In this document: positions 35,966-45,323 of the stretch, in pieces | Layout: the number at the start of each line of letters is the position of its first letter | How positions within the stretch are numbered: the first letter of the stretch is position 1 | Origin: Herbinix sp. | Lineage (GTDB): Bacteria > Bacillota > Clostridia > Lachnospirales > Lachnospiraceae | Direction: 5' to 3' | Assembly: GCA_029238935.1 (NCBI GenBank) | Contig: JAQZBN010000016.1 | Location: 1-64,000 of the forward strand | Length of the DNA: 64,000 nt | The notes under the pieces: generated by a model | Database searches by the model: none | The model's input: the letters and a program-made list of their open reading frames with translations, nothing else | Told to the model about the DNA's origin: nothing | Translations under genes and position numbers: made by a program

Positions 35966-38431
35966 ATGAACAAAGAAAATATAAAGATTAGCGGTATGAC
36001 CTGTGCGGCATGTGCTCAAAGAATTCAAAAGGCTGTCGGTAAAATGGAAGGGATTGCAGAAGCATCAGTGAATTTTGCAACTGAAAAACTATCTGTGGAG
36101 TTTGATGAACAGAAAGCATCCTTAACAGGGATTAAAGAAACCATTGAACGTATTGGATATGGAATTGTTGAGGAAGCTAAGCTAAATTCTGTTACGATAC
36201 CCATTGGGGGTATGACCTGTGCCGCTTGTGCTCAAAGAATAGAAAAAGTATTAAATAAGATGGACGGGATTGATAAGGCGTCGGTTAACTTAGCTACTGA
36301 GAAAGCATTTGTAGAATACAATCCACAAAAGGTTAAGCTTTCAGCAATTAAGCAAGCGATCGAAAAGATAGGATATAAGGTACTTGAGATTGAAAAGAAA
36401 AATTTAGTTGATGAAGATAAGCTTAGAAAAGAAAAAGAAATTAAGACTCTGTGGACAAAATTCATCGTTGCAGCGGTATTTGGTATCCCATTATTATACC
36501 TAGCCATGGTACCAATGATCTGGTGGCTGCCATTTCCAATACCCGCATTCTTAGAACCTATGCAATATCCGCTGCGATATGCATTTACACAAATTGCATT
36601 AGTAACACCGGTAATCATAGCGGGATATAAGTTTTATACGATAGGTTATAAGGCTTTACTACAGAGAAGTCCTAATATGGACTCCCTGATCGCTTTAGGA
36701 ACAACCGCAGCGGTTGGTTATAGCCTTTACTCCACTTATCAGATTTCCATTGGTAATTTTGGAGCGGTGGAAGGACTTTATTTTGAAACAGCAGGTGTTA
36801 TTATTGTATTAATATTATTAGGTAAATCCTTAGAAGCGGTATCTAAAGGAAAAACATCCGAAGCAATTAAGAAACTGATGGGTCTAGCACCGAAGACAGC
36901 AATTGTAATTCAGGATGGAAAAGAAATTGAGATTCCGATTGATGAAGTAGAAATCGATGATATCATCTTAGTAAAACCAGGAGAAAAAATTCCGGTTGAT
37001 GGTATCGTATTAGAAGGTCATACCGCAATTGATGAAGCAATGTTAACCGGAGAAAGCATGCCGGTTGATAAGAAGGCTGGGGATAAGGTATATGCAGCCA
37101 GCATCAATAAAAATGGTTTGATTAAATTCAAAGCTACCAAAGTAGGTGGTGATACCGCACTTGCTCAGATTATAAAGTTGGTAGAGGATGCACAGGGTTC
37201 CAAAGCTCCCATTGCTCAGATGGCAGATATCGTTTCCGGATATTTTGTTCCTATTGTATGTATCATTGCTGTAATTGCATTCCTTGGTTGGTTCCTGACA
37301 GGTCATTCCTTGGTATTTGCTTTAACAATCTTTATTTCCGTATTGGTTATCGCTTGCCCCTGTGCCCTTGGTCTTGCTACTCCAACAGCGATTATGGTAG
37401 GTACAGGAAAAGGTGCTGAAAACGGCATTCTGATCAAAGGTGGAGAAGCTCTAGAGACAACACATAAGATTAATACCATCGTATTTGATAAGACCGGTAC
37501 CATCACCGAAGGAAAACCGGAGGTAACAGATATTGTAACTGCTTCCTCTGTTTCCAGAGAACGACTTCTTCAGATTGCAGCTTCTGCGGAGAAAGGTTCT
37601 GAACATCCACTAGGGGAAGCAATTGTTAGAGGGGCAGAAAAAGAAGGACTAGAATTCCTTAAAGTAGAACATTTTGAAGCTATACCAGGTCACGGAATTG
37701 AAGTAACCATTGATGGCGTTCATACCCTAATCGGTAATAAGAAACTGATGGATGACAGAAAAATATCTTTACAGGAGCTTGGTACGACTTCTGATCAATT
37801 GGCTGGTGAAGGTAAAACACCAATGTACATTGCTATGGATAATCAAATCTCTGGTATCATCGCAGTGGCTGACGTTCTTAAGGAAAGCAGTGCGAAAGCG
37901 ATCAAGAAGTTACAGTCCATGGGAATTGAAGTAGCTATGATTACCGGTGATAACCGTAAGACTGCAGAAGCAATTGCAAAACAGGTTGGTATTGACCGAG
38001 TATTGGCAGAGGTATTACCACAGGATAAATCCAATGAAGTGAAAAAACTTCAGGCGGAAGGTAAAAAAGTTTGTATGGTTGGTGATGGTATTAACGACGC
38101 ACCGGCACTGGTTCAAGCTGATATCGGTATTGCAATCGGTTCCGGTACAGATGTAGCGATGGAATCAGCTGACATTGTCTTGATGAGAAGTGACCTGATG
38201 GATGTTCCTACTGCAATTCACCTCAGTAAGAGTACGATCCGCAATATCAAACAGAATCTATTCTGGGCATTTGGTTATAATGTTGCAGGTATTCCGATCG
38301 CAGCAGGATTATTGTATCTCTTTGGAGGACCATTATTAAATCCGATTTTTGCAGCAGCAGCAATGTCGCTCAGTTCTGTATCCGTATTGTCCAATGCATT
38401 ACGTTTAAAGAGATTTAAACCTTATCATTAA
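35966..38431 (+). CDS. copA: Copper-exporting P-type ATPase CopA
   Basis: An 821-residue P1B-type ATPase. Two N-terminal HMA domains each carry GMTCAAC (about 8-15 and 79-86). The membrane copper site is Cys464-Pro-Cys466. The phosphorylated aspartate is Asp508 in DKTGT, with TGES, SEHPLG and GDGINDAP also intact. It pumps Cu(I) out of the cytoplasm. It belongs to the csoR operon; the spacing to the next gene is about 210 bases. Confidence 0.96.
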   Translation: MNKENIKISGMTCAACAQRIQKAVGKMEGIAEASVNFATEKLSVEFDEQKASLTGIKETIERIGYGIVEEAKLNSVTIPIGGMTCAACAQRIEKVLNKMDGIDKASVNLATEKAFVEYNPQKVKLSAIKQAIEKIGYKVLEIEKKNLVDEDKLRKEKEIKTLWTKFIVAAVFGIPLLYLAMVPMIWWLPFPIPAFLEPMQYPLRYAFTQIALVTPVIIAGYKFYTIGYKALLQRSPNMDSLIALGTTAAVGYSLYSTYQISIGNFGAVEGLYFETAGVIIVLILLGKSLEAVSKGKTSEAIKKLMGLAPKTAIVIQDGKEIEIPIDEVEIDDIILVKPGEKIPVDGIVLEGHTAIDEAMLTGESMPVDKKAGDKVYAASINKNGLIKFKATKVGGDTALAQIIKLVEDAQGSKAPIAQMADIVSGYFVPIVCIIAVIAFLGWFLTGHSLVFALTIFISVLVIACPCALGLATPTAIMVGTGKGAENGILIKGGEALETTHKINTIVFDKTGTITEGKPEVTDIVTASSVSRERLLQIAASAEKGSEHPLGEAIVRGAEKEGLEFLKVEHFEAIPGHGIEVTIDGVHTLIGNKKLMDDRKISLQELGTTSDQLAGEGKTPMYIAMDNQISGIIAVADVLKESSAKAIKKLQSMGIEVAMITGDNRKTAEAIAKQVGIDRVLAEVLPQDKSNEVKKLQAEGKKVCMVGDGINDAPALVQADIGIAIGSGTDVAMESADIVLMRSDLMDVPTAIHLSKSTIRNIKQNLFWAFGYNVAGIPIAAGLLYLFGGPLLNPIFAAAAMSLSSVSVLSNALRLKRFKPYH

Positions 38432-38641
38432 GAGTTGATTTTTTAAAGAATGATAGAAGGAAATGTTAGGTATAATAAAAAGTAATTTCTATAAACTTAT
38501 GAATTGGTTCTTGTAATAGGAATCATGATATATTGCCGCTTTATAAGGTGTTTACTTTTATAGAATAATGAATCAACTTGTTTATTGTTATGTACAAACC
38601 AATAAAATAAAATCATACTTGAAAAGGATGGAAACAATACT

Positions 38642-39325
38642 ATGAAAAAGAAATTAATACTTATGGCAGTATCGCTTACAGCAATATTAAGTTTTGCTGC
38701 ATGCAAGAAAACAGATGTGGTTGGTGATGCATCAATCACTTCCTTTGAAAAAGTGCTAAACCAAGTAGGAGATAAGGTTTCAGAGGATACCACCAATGGC
38801 GGATATAGCCTCAGTGCTCCGGATGGTAGCGTAAGATTTATCTGGAGTAAGGATTATAGCCAGAGTTCTGGCTATGATGTTATGTTGGAATTACCTGTGT
38901 TCCCTTTTATTGATGCAGGTTTAGATACATCAAAATTACCGGAAGGAATGTTAGATGGAGAAAAGATTATTGTAGGTAAATCTCTTGGGGATAACACCAT
39001 CACTTACGAAGGAGATGCTACTCCTTTGGCAGCTTATGAACAAATCGTTACTCTTTATCGTGACTCTATTAAATATCATGCAGCCTTAGACCATTATGGT
39101 GTAGATCTTGGCGGTGGTAATATGTTTGAATGGGCGAAAGACATGACAAAGAATGATAAGGATATCGTCTATGTTTTAAATCCTCAGCCATTTATTGATG
39201 CAGGTGTTGACCCTAGTAAAGTTGCCGGTTGGGTATTTGCTAAAGTTGAAACTATGGATGAAAACGGTAAGAAAATTGAAGTGGATAAGTTTTTAAAGCC
39301 CTTCGAATTAGATGGTAAGCAATAA
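38642..39325 (+). CDS. Lipoprotein of unknown function in the copper locus
   Basis: A 227-residue lipoprotein with lipobox FAAC (Cys21). I do not recognise the family. Two segments share FIDAG.D.SK: residues 89-97 (FIDAGLDTSK) and 184-192 (FIDAGVDPSK), which suggests an internal duplication of a small alpha/beta unit. No Cys, and few His or Met residues are arranged as a metal site after the lipid cysteine. It lies between copA and copZ on the same strand, so a role in envelope copper handling is inference from position. Confidence 0.8.
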   Translation: MKKKLILMAVSLTAILSFAACKKTDVVGDASITSFEKVLNQVGDKVSEDTTNGGYSLSAPDGSVRFIWSKDYSQSSGYDVMLELPVFPFIDAGLDTSKLPEGMLDGEKIIVGKSLGDNTITYEGDATPLAAYEQIVTLYRDSIKYHAALDHYGVDLGGGNMFEWAKDMTKNDKDIVYVLNPQPFIDAGVDPSKVAGWVFAKVETMDENGKKIEVDKFLKPFELDGKQ

Positions 39326-39386
39326 TTGATACTCGTTTTATAAATAAGATAGAGAAAAAATAAAAATAAAATTTTGGAGGTAATTT

Positions 39387-39593
39387 ATGAAAAGTGTTGT
39401 TTTAAATGTGAATGGTATGTCTTGTTCTCATTGTGAGAACGCAATTAAAAAAGCGGTAGGTGCATTAGACGGAGTAGATAAGGTTTCCGTAGATCTTCAG
39501 GCTAAAACAGTAGCTGTTGATTATAATGAACCCAATACCAATCTTGATGAAATCAGAAATACAATCGAAGATCAAGGTTATGATGTATTCTAA
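39387..39593 (+). CDS. copZ: Copper chaperone CopZ
   Basis: A 68-residue single HMA domain with the metal site MSCSHC (Cys in GMSCSHCENA). Such chaperones carry Cu(I) to CopA and CsoR in the cytoplasm. A GGAGG site precedes it, and a strong terminator follows, closing the copper locus. Confidence 0.95.
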   Translation: MKSVVLNVNGMSCSHCENAIKKAVGALDGVDKVSVDLQAKTVAVDYNEPNTNLDEIRNTIEDQGYDVF

Positions 39594-39604
39594 GGAATAC
39601 TTGG

Positions 39605-39634
39605 AAAGGGTGAGCAGAAGCTCACCCTTTTTTT
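39605..39634 (+). terminator. Terminator after copZ, copy 1 of a repeated hairpin
   Basis: AAAGGGTGAGC at 39605-39615, loop AGAA, complementary arm to 39630, then T run. The 29 bases 39604-39632 are identical to those starting at 47278. Confidence 0.9.
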
Positions 39635-39797
39635 AATGTTTTTTAGTAGTTATTTAAATTGATAAAATAGATCCTTCCAAAATTTTATACCTAAAGGTGA
39701 CCATATTATACCAGTACCATTTCTCTGGAATTTGTTATATAATAAATTTGAAATAAATATTTAACAATTATGTAATAAATAAACCTTGGAGGAATTT

Positions 39798-40889
39798 ATG
39801 AATAGAATACGTAAGATAGTAACCTATTGTGTTATTGGCTCAGCAGTTGCATTCACTAGCAAGTTTGCAGCAGCAGAAACTGCTGAGATTCCGGTAGCAG
39901 GAATAAATATAACGCTAGAAGAAGCGTACCAAACCAATGATAATGCCATAGTAGAAATAAATAACCTTTTATCTGACATTACATCAGTAGTACATAATTT
40001 ATCCTTTGCAAATGTCACTGATTATGTGAATATTCGCAGTGAGGCTAAAGAAGGTAGTGAAATTATAGGAAAACTATATCGGAATGGAGCAGCAACCATT
40101 CTGGAGAAAGAAGGAGACTGGTATAAGATAACATCAGGATCAGTAACCGGTTACATAAAATCAGATTATCTTGTTACAGGCGAAGAGGCTGAGAAACTGT
40201 CAAAAAAAGTTGGCACCACGATGGCCAGTGTAACAGCTACCACATTAAAAGTCAGGGAAGAGGCTAGTCTAGATTCCAGTGTATTGAGCTTGGTTCCGAA
40301 GGCGGAGGAGCTTAAGGTAATAAAGGAAGAGAATGAATGGATGAAAGTGTCCTTGGAAGGAAACACTACCGGATATGTATCCTCTGAATTTGTGGAAGTA
40401 AAGAAGGAATATAAAGAAGCGATTTCCATTGAAGAAGAACAAGCACAGATAGAAGCAGAAGTGAAAAGAACGGCTGAAAATAATAGTTCCTCAACAAACA
40501 CAGGAAATAATAACAGTTCAAGTTCTTCATCACTTCGCAGCCAGATCGTAAATTATGCATTACAATTTGAAGGAAACCCATATGTTTGGGGTGGAACAAG
40601 TTTAACCAATGGAACGGATTGCTCCGGATTTACACAATCAGTATTAGCTAACTTTGGCATTGGTATCACCCGTACCTCAAGATCACAGGCTGTTGGAGGT
40701 AGATCGGTATCGATACAAAACATCAAACCGGGAGATCTTGTCTTTTATCAAAGATATGGAACCATTAACCATGTAGCGATCTATATTGGTAACGGACAGG
40801 TTATAAGTGCTAGTAGTGCCTCGACTGGAATAAGAATAACGAATTTATATTATCGACAGCCATGCAAAGTGGTTAGTTATATAGACTAG
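39798..40889 (+). CDS. Secreted SH3-NlpC/P60 cell-wall hydrolase
   Basis: A 363-residue exported peptidase that should cut peptide bonds in peptidoglycan stems. A signal peptide ends near FAAA (residue 25). Two bacterial SH3 domains (about 72-125 and 140-197) each begin with a run such as YVNIRSEAKEGS and TLKVREEASLDS. A coiled, Ser/Asn-rich linker (about 205-245) precedes the NlpC/P60 domain with Cys275 (TDCSGF) and His325 (INHVAIY). GGAGG at 39788 favours this ATG over a TTG at 39786. It is monocistronic. Confidence 0.92.
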   Translation: MNRIRKIVTYCVIGSAVAFTSKFAAAETAEIPVAGINITLEEAYQTNDNAIVEINNLLSDITSVVHNLSFANVTDYVNIRSEAKEGSEIIGKLYRNGAATILEKEGDWYKITSGSVTGYIKSDYLVTGEEAEKLSKKVGTTMASVTATTLKVREEASLDSSVLSLVPKAEELKVIKEENEWMKVSLEGNTTGYVSSEFVEVKKEYKEAISIEEEQAQIEAEVKRTAENNSSSTNTGNNNSSSSSSLRSQIVNYALQFEGNPYVWGGTSLTNGTDCSGFTQSVLANFGIGITRTSRSQAVGGRSVSIQNIKPGDLVFYQRYGTINHVAIYIGNGQVISASSASTGIRITNLYYRQPCKVVSYID

Positions 40890-40951
40890 AGAATCAGTTG
40901 GTTTACAGAAAATAATATCAGAAGGTAAATAAAATAATAGTCATACTTGTA

Positions 40952-40988
40952 AAAAAGCTCCCGGTGATATATTTACCGGAAGCTTTTT
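40952..40988 (+). terminator. Terminator of the NlpC/P60 gene
   Basis: AAAAAGCT and AGCTTTTT arms enclose a second CCGGT/ACCGG stem, giving a T-tailed hairpin. Confidence 0.8.
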
Positions 40989-41094
40989 ATTACATTATGG
41001 AATAAAAGACGACAATCTCCATACTTTCTCCATATTAATTTGATATCATAAAATCAACATATTCATTGAATAATTTAATATGGAGGGTACAAAA

Positions 41095-41385
41095 ATGAAC
41101 TTATTTAAAAATAAGAAAAATAACCTGAGTTCCCATGGTCATAGTCCCCTAAAACATATGTTTCATATGCTACTATGTTGTGGGCTACCAATTCTTATTA
41201 TTATGTCATTACCAGTGGTAGCAGGATTTAGTCCTATCATTGCAAGCTTTTTAGGATTAATAGCTCCCCTGATATGCCCCCTGATGATGGGTGGTATGTT
41301 GTTTATGATGTTTCGTAAAAATAAGAATAGTTGTTGTGAAGTAGATGATAAAAATAAGGTTTCAGATAGCATCACAAATAAATAA
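41095..41385 (+). CDS. Small Cys/Met-rich two-helix membrane protein
   Basis: A 96-residue protein with a basic, His-containing N-terminus (SHGHSPLKHMFHM), two membrane helices (about 24-45 and 48-70) and a basic then acidic tail with CCEVDD. LLCCGLP and APLICPLMMGG give it an unusual density of Cys and Met. It recalls short DUF2933-like proteins found near metal-resistance genes; I am not certain of the family. GGAGG at 41082-41086 decides the start over an in-frame ATG at 41080. Closeness to the copper locus makes a metal role plausible, not shown. Confidence 0.7.
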   Translation: MNLFKNKKNNLSSHGHSPLKHMFHMLLCCGLPILIIMSLPVVAGFSPIIASFLGLIAPLICPLMMGGMLFMMFRKNKNSCCEVDDKNKVSDSITNK

Positions 41386-41390
41386 TGTAA

Positions 41391-41432
41391 AGTATAAAAA
41401 CTTCCGGCTGGTAAAGCGGAAGTTTTTATACT
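41391..41432. terminator. Strong bidirectional terminator
   Basis: Perfect 16-bp arms, 41391-41406 and 41417-41432, with a 10-base loop. The arms contain AAAAA and TTTTT, so it works in either direction. Confidence 0.85.
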
Positions 41433-41594
41433 ATCATTATTAAATATGCTATATAAATCGTTTATATAGATAATGACGGGGAGTCACCGTATCGCAATCA
41501 ATTGATATACATAGCATTAATACTTCTAGATCAGAGTTATTGATAATAATTTTACGTGATGGAAATTGTTTAGTAATAGATTTCATCTCGTAGA

Positions 41595-42125
41595 TTATTC
41601 ATAAAGACGATAAAAGCCTTGTGGAAATCCGCAGACTGGACAGATATCTGGAGCACAGTTACCGGACATGATATTCCCGCATTGCATACAAACCCAAAGT
41701 CTTGTTTCTGGTTTGCAAAAAATTTGATTCATTACTAAATCCTCATAAAGATCTTTCAATTGAATCCCATGATTGTAATCTATGTTTGCTACTCCACTAA
41801 ATAAAGCAGCAATATCATCATAACCTTCTTCCCTTGCAATACGTGAGAATTCCTGATAAATCGTATTAGCCATCTCGTTCTCAGATTGCATAGCTTCATA
41901 TAAGGTTGTAGACAAATCTGGTAATGTTCCCCCATTGATATGTCTAAGCCATATTCTTGCATGTTCTTTGTTGTTTCTTGCGATGGAATCAAAAATATTG
42001 TTTATTTCCATATATCCTGAATTTCTTGCTATATCTGCATTAATTGAAGATCTTGTGCTTAGCATTAACTCATCTTCATAAGCAGCGATAAGATTATTAT
42101 ATGTTCTGCTATCTTGAAACTCCAT
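41595..42125 (-). CDS. Rubrerythrin
   Basis: A 176-residue protein with a ferritin-like four-helix domain (about 1-140) that holds a di-iron site (KEHA and later EN..A.. acidic residues), then a rubredoxin-type iron site with two CxxC motifs, WVCMQCGN and CPVCGFPQ. Rubrerythrins reduce hydrogen peroxide in anaerobes. It is divergent from the GMC oxidoreductase pair, whose flavin chemistry can make peroxide. Confidence 0.88.
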   Translation of the reverse strand: MEFQDSRTYNNLIAAYEDELMLSTRSSINADIARNSGYMEINNIFDSIARNNKEHARIWLRHINGGTLPDLSTTLYEAMQSENEMANTIYQEFSRIAREEGYDDIAALFSGVANIDYNHGIQLKDLYEDLVMNQIFCKPETRLWVCMQCGNIMSGNCAPDICPVCGFPQGFYRLYE

Positions 42126-42281
42126 AACGCCTCCATTTTTTGCTGCTATGTTCAGTTCTAACTTATGTTAAATTACGAAGAAGCTATTTTATTTTATTAA
42201 ATAAAAAATGAAATAATTACTCATATATCTTTAAAATAAAAATATTTTATAAAGGAATATAGAAAGAACGGTGCTGATCAT

Positions 42282-42902
42282 TTGGATAACGAGAATACAT
42301 CCTACCAAGAGGATAATCTAAATATGCAATACACGTATGAAACTTTTATGGCTCTCGTGGATACCATCCTACCCAGAACACCTTCCTTAGCTTACCTCTA
42401 TGGTGAGGTGATGTATTATGGAGCATTGGATTTTTATACAGATGAATATTTGGTTATGATGCTTCAATTTAATAATATTCCTACGGATAAAATAACGGCG
42501 GACTTTATTAATTTTGTAGCGACACAATACATGTTTATGAAGGAAGGATACCACTGGAGAATACCACAAAGAGTAACCTTTGCCAGCTTGTCCCTGGAGG
42601 ATCGATTTGGAGTACTAAACCAGCTGGATAAGTATGAGACCTATTTTTTTGAAGCTTTTATACCGTTGCAAAATTACTCAGGATCACTCTCCATAACCAG
42701 TACGTTAGATCGATATACTATGTTGGGCTATTATTCGGAATGGTTCGGCTATGGGTCTACCCGTCTTCTAGAACCTAGTCAACGCACCTTGGAATTTAAT
42801 CCTCAAAGCTGGCAACAAGTAAATTATCCTGGTCCATCCTTTAGTTATCTATCATCTGTGAAGGAGTACTATGCAATACGTAAGCAAACCATCATACCAT
42901 AA
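42282..42902 (+). CDS. Gluconate 2-dehydrogenase subunit 3-like protein
   Basis: A 206-residue protein opening with YETFMALVDTILPRTP, the usual start of Firmicutes proteins annotated as gluconate 2-dehydrogenase subunit 3. In characterised systems the small subunit partners the flavoprotein and carries a Tat signal; none is present here, so it is probably cytoplasmic. The start is unsure: TTG at 42282 has a poor ribosome site, while ATG at 42324 (MQYTYETF) lies about ten bases after AGAGG. It is followed by the GMC flavoprotein gene after 40 bases. Confidence 0.75.
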   Translation: MDNENTSYQEDNLNMQYTYETFMALVDTILPRTPSLAYLYGEVMYYGALDFYTDEYLVMMLQFNNIPTDKITADFINFVATQYMFMKEGYHWRIPQRVTFASLSLEDRFGVLNQLDKYETYFFEAFIPLQNYSGSLSITSTLDRYTMLGYYSEWFGYGSTRLLEPSQRTLEFNPQSWQQVNYPGPSFSYLSSVKEYYAIRKQTIIP

Positions 42903-42942
42903 AATATTATATATGCCGTAAGTCTGGCAGAATGGAGAATGA

Positions 42943-44643
42943 ATGAGTGCAGAAGTAGATGTAATTATCATAGGAGCAGGGGGAGGAGGTGCTGTTGCCG
43001 CCAATGAGCTTGGACAGAAAGGCTTAAAAATATTAGTGCTGGAGGCCGGGCCATGGTATGGTAATTCAAAATGGCCTAACCCCAATACCGAACCTGGTGC
43101 AGAGAGCAGTTCTAGCTATGAAGATTTGAATGTAGAAATATTACGAAAGTCTTTTACTGATTTGGAAGATGACATGAATAATTTTATCTATGGTAAATTT
43201 CGATGGGGACCTGCGAATCGAAATATAGGGCCATGGTCAAGAGATATTCCGCATAAAGGGTTTACTTGGCAAAATTCCGGAGTTGGTGGTACTACCCTGC
43301 ATTATTTTGCCAATTCTCCCCGTGCTTTTCCACAGGCAGTTGATCAAATATGGCCGATATCATATCAAGAGCTGATACCTTATTATGAGATGGTGGAGAA
43401 AACATTACCGGTATCTCCTGCACCTGCGACACCGAAAGAGGATTTGTTTTATTATGGTGCCCAAAAAGCAGGGTGGAGTCTCCTTGACTCACCGAATGTC
43501 ACCAGCCCAGGATATCGACCGCAACCAAATGCTATTTTACCGGCAAGAGGACTTTTAGAAGGTTCAGACAGTCAAGGCGGATTTCCGGGAGGATGTACGT
43601 TGCGTGGACACTGTGTTAATGGGTGTCGTATCGGTCGGACTGTGGACGGAATTGCAAAACGATCAACCTTAGTAAGTTATATTCCACTTGCTCTAAGGAC
43701 AGGAAATGTTGAAATAAGACCCAATGCTTTTGTTATACAAGTACTAACGGATACGGATGATATGAATAACCTACAAGCAATTGGTGTCTTATATCGTGAT
43801 ACATGGACTGGTGAAATCGTTGAAGTACGAGGAAAAATAGTCGTTATGTCTGCAGGTGGGATTGAGACACCAAGATTATGGCTTAATTCGAAACTACCCG
43901 ATAATCCATGGGTTGGAAGAGGTTTGGTAAATCATTGGTTTGATTGTATCTCAGGTATCTTTGACGAGAAGGATATACTTGATATATTGGGAGTCCCGGA
44001 GGTGAAACCATATGTGGGCCAAAATGCTGCTGCAAGGTTTGATTATCCTGGGCTAGGGGTTGTAGAAACTTTTGGAATGAGTCCAGGACTATATGCTTCC
44101 CTTTTATATGGAACCAGTAGTCAAGGATATCACTTCTTACATCAGTCAAATCCCTATGTTCCATGGGATGTGGAAGGCTTAGTGGCTGGAGTACAGCTAA
44201 AAGAGTTTATGAGAAATTATGATAGAACCTTGAGTATGCTCATATTTACAGATGATGATGTGAAGCAAAGTAATAGTGTTACTTTAGATCCTGTACGAAA
44301 AGATGAGAATGGATATATACCGGTGATCAATTACATACCAAGTGAACAAGACAATCGTAGGAGAAATAAGCTAGCCTATATTGCATCGGATATATTACGA
44401 AAAGCAGGAGCAAAAACAATTATTCGATCCAATTGGCCACCGGATGTATTTATTCACATCACCAGTACGATGCGTATGGGTTATGTAACTGATCGCAATT
44501 GTGAAGCATTTCAAGTGAAGAAATTATTTATTGCAGATAATAGTGTATTATATAATGGATTGGGTGGGCCTAATCCAACTCTGACGACCCAGGCTCTTGC
44601 CACAAGAACGTCAGAGAAAATATTTGATTTGTATTTTAGGTAA
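42943..44643 (+). CDS. GMC-family FAD-dependent oxidoreductase
   Basis: A 566-residue flavoprotein of the glucose-methanol-choline family. The FAD-binding fold is at the N-terminus (DVIIIGAGGGGAVAANELG, LEAGPW). The C-terminal HITSTMRMG and NPTLTTQALATRTSEKI are the family's closing motifs. A cysteine-rich stretch (GGCTLRGHCVNGCRIG, about 222-237) is typical of the gluconate/sorbitol dehydrogenase branch. It most likely oxidises a sugar, sugar acid or polyol with the small subunit upstream. The cytochrome c subunit of the classical complex is missing, so the electron acceptor is unknown. Confidence 0.88.
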   Translation: MSAEVDVIIIGAGGGGAVAANELGQKGLKILVLEAGPWYGNSKWPNPNTEPGAESSSSYEDLNVEILRKSFTDLEDDMNNFIYGKFRWGPANRNIGPWSRDIPHKGFTWQNSGVGGTTLHYFANSPRAFPQAVDQIWPISYQELIPYYEMVEKTLPVSPAPATPKEDLFYYGAQKAGWSLLDSPNVTSPGYRPQPNAILPARGLLEGSDSQGGFPGGCTLRGHCVNGCRIGRTVDGIAKRSTLVSYIPLALRTGNVEIRPNAFVIQVLTDTDDMNNLQAIGVLYRDTWTGEIVEVRGKIVVMSAGGIETPRLWLNSKLPDNPWVGRGLVNHWFDCISGIFDEKDILDILGVPEVKPYVGQNAAARFDYPGLGVVETFGMSPGLYASLLYGTSSQGYHFLHQSNPYVPWDVEGLVAGVQLKEFMRNYDRTLSMLIFTDDDVKQSNSVTLDPVRKDENGYIPVINYIPSEQDNRRRNKLAYIASDILRKAGAKTIIRSNWPPDVFIHITSTMRMGYVTDRNCEAFQVKKLFIADNSVLYNGLGGPNPTLTTQALATRTSEKIFDLYFR

Positions 44644-44700
44644 TGGAATCAATTAGTTTGCATGAAAATGATTTGTATAAGAAGGCTTTAGTAGCTTGTT

Positions 44701-44723
44701 AAAGGCTATGAAAGCCTTTTTTA
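44701..44723 (+). terminator. Terminator of the GMC oxidoreductase gene
   Basis: AAAGGCT at 44701-44707 pairs with AGCCTTT at 44713-44719, then TTTT. Confidence 0.8.
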
Positions 44724-44896
44724 TATGTTCTTGAAGTTTTTTATTAAAGTTTTTCGTTATATAAAGGTGTGGTGCTAACTTCAACAACTTTTTTGTAACC
44801 TTCAATCTCCATTTTTAAAAACACTATTGTCAATTTCATAAACTATTTTTTAGTATGACATTATGGAAAATAATTATAAAAATATTAAATAACTTA

Positions 44897-44925
44897 TTGA
44901 CATATAATATTATATGGTATATAGT
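44897..44925 (+). promoter_or_regulatory. Promoter of the padR operon
   Basis: TTGACA at 44897-44902, 17-base spacer, TATAGT at 44920-44925. Confidence 0.65.
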
Positions 44926-44949
44926 ATTGCCATGGATATAATATTATAA
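44902..44949. promoter_or_regulatory. Paired palindromes flanking the padR -10 box
   Basis: ATATAATATTATAT at 44902-44915 is a perfect 14-bp palindrome in the promoter spacer. A 13-of-14 copy lies at 44936-44949, just past the start site, 34 bases away centre to centre. This is a plausible PadR autoregulatory site, but AT-only palindromes are common by chance. Confidence 0.4.
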
Positions 44950-45005
44950 AATCATAAATGACAATTTACATGTAAAATTAAAATGAATTAAAAGGAGTGG
45001 ATGGC

Positions 45006-45323
45006 ATGGTATTTAATACCGGTTCAGCGCTGTTGGATGCGATTGTTCTTGCTGTAGTTTCAAAGGAACCGGATGGAACCTATGGTTACAAAATAACACA
45101 GGATGTTCGAGAAGCGATAGAGGTATCAGAATCAACTTTGTATCCGGTACTAAGAAGACTTCAGAAGGAAGATTGTCTAGAAGTATATGATATGGAATTT
45201 GGTGGGAGAAATCGGCGTTATTACAAGATCACAGACAGGGGCATGGCACAGCTGAGGTTGTATCATGAAGAGTGGAAGAGCTATAATAGGAAAATAAATA
45301 TCATATTTGAAGGAGTGAAATAG
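45006..45323 (+). CDS. PadR-family transcriptional regulator
   Basis: A 105-residue winged-helix repressor. The core SALLDAIVLAVVSKEPDGTYGYKITQ and STLYPVLRRLQKEDCLE is the PadR signature. AAAGGAG at 44991-44997 is eight bases before the ATG; a GTG at 44997 lies inside that site. It overlaps nothing but abuts the DUF1700 gene, a pairing that is very common in Firmicutes envelope-stress operons. It probably represses its own four-gene operon. Confidence 0.92.
   Translation: MVFNTGSALLDAIVLAVVSKEPDGTYGYKITQDVREAIEVSESTLYPVLRRLQKEDCLEVYDMEFGGRNRRYYKITDRGMAQLRLYHEEWKSYNRKINIIFEGVK

Larger units (their letters stand above)
44644..45005. other. Intergenic region GMC gene / padR operon
   Basis: No gene is visible. 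It has a terminator for the GMC gene at its left end and the padR promoter with paired palindromes at its right. The middle is AT-rich without recognised structure. Confidence 0.6.
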
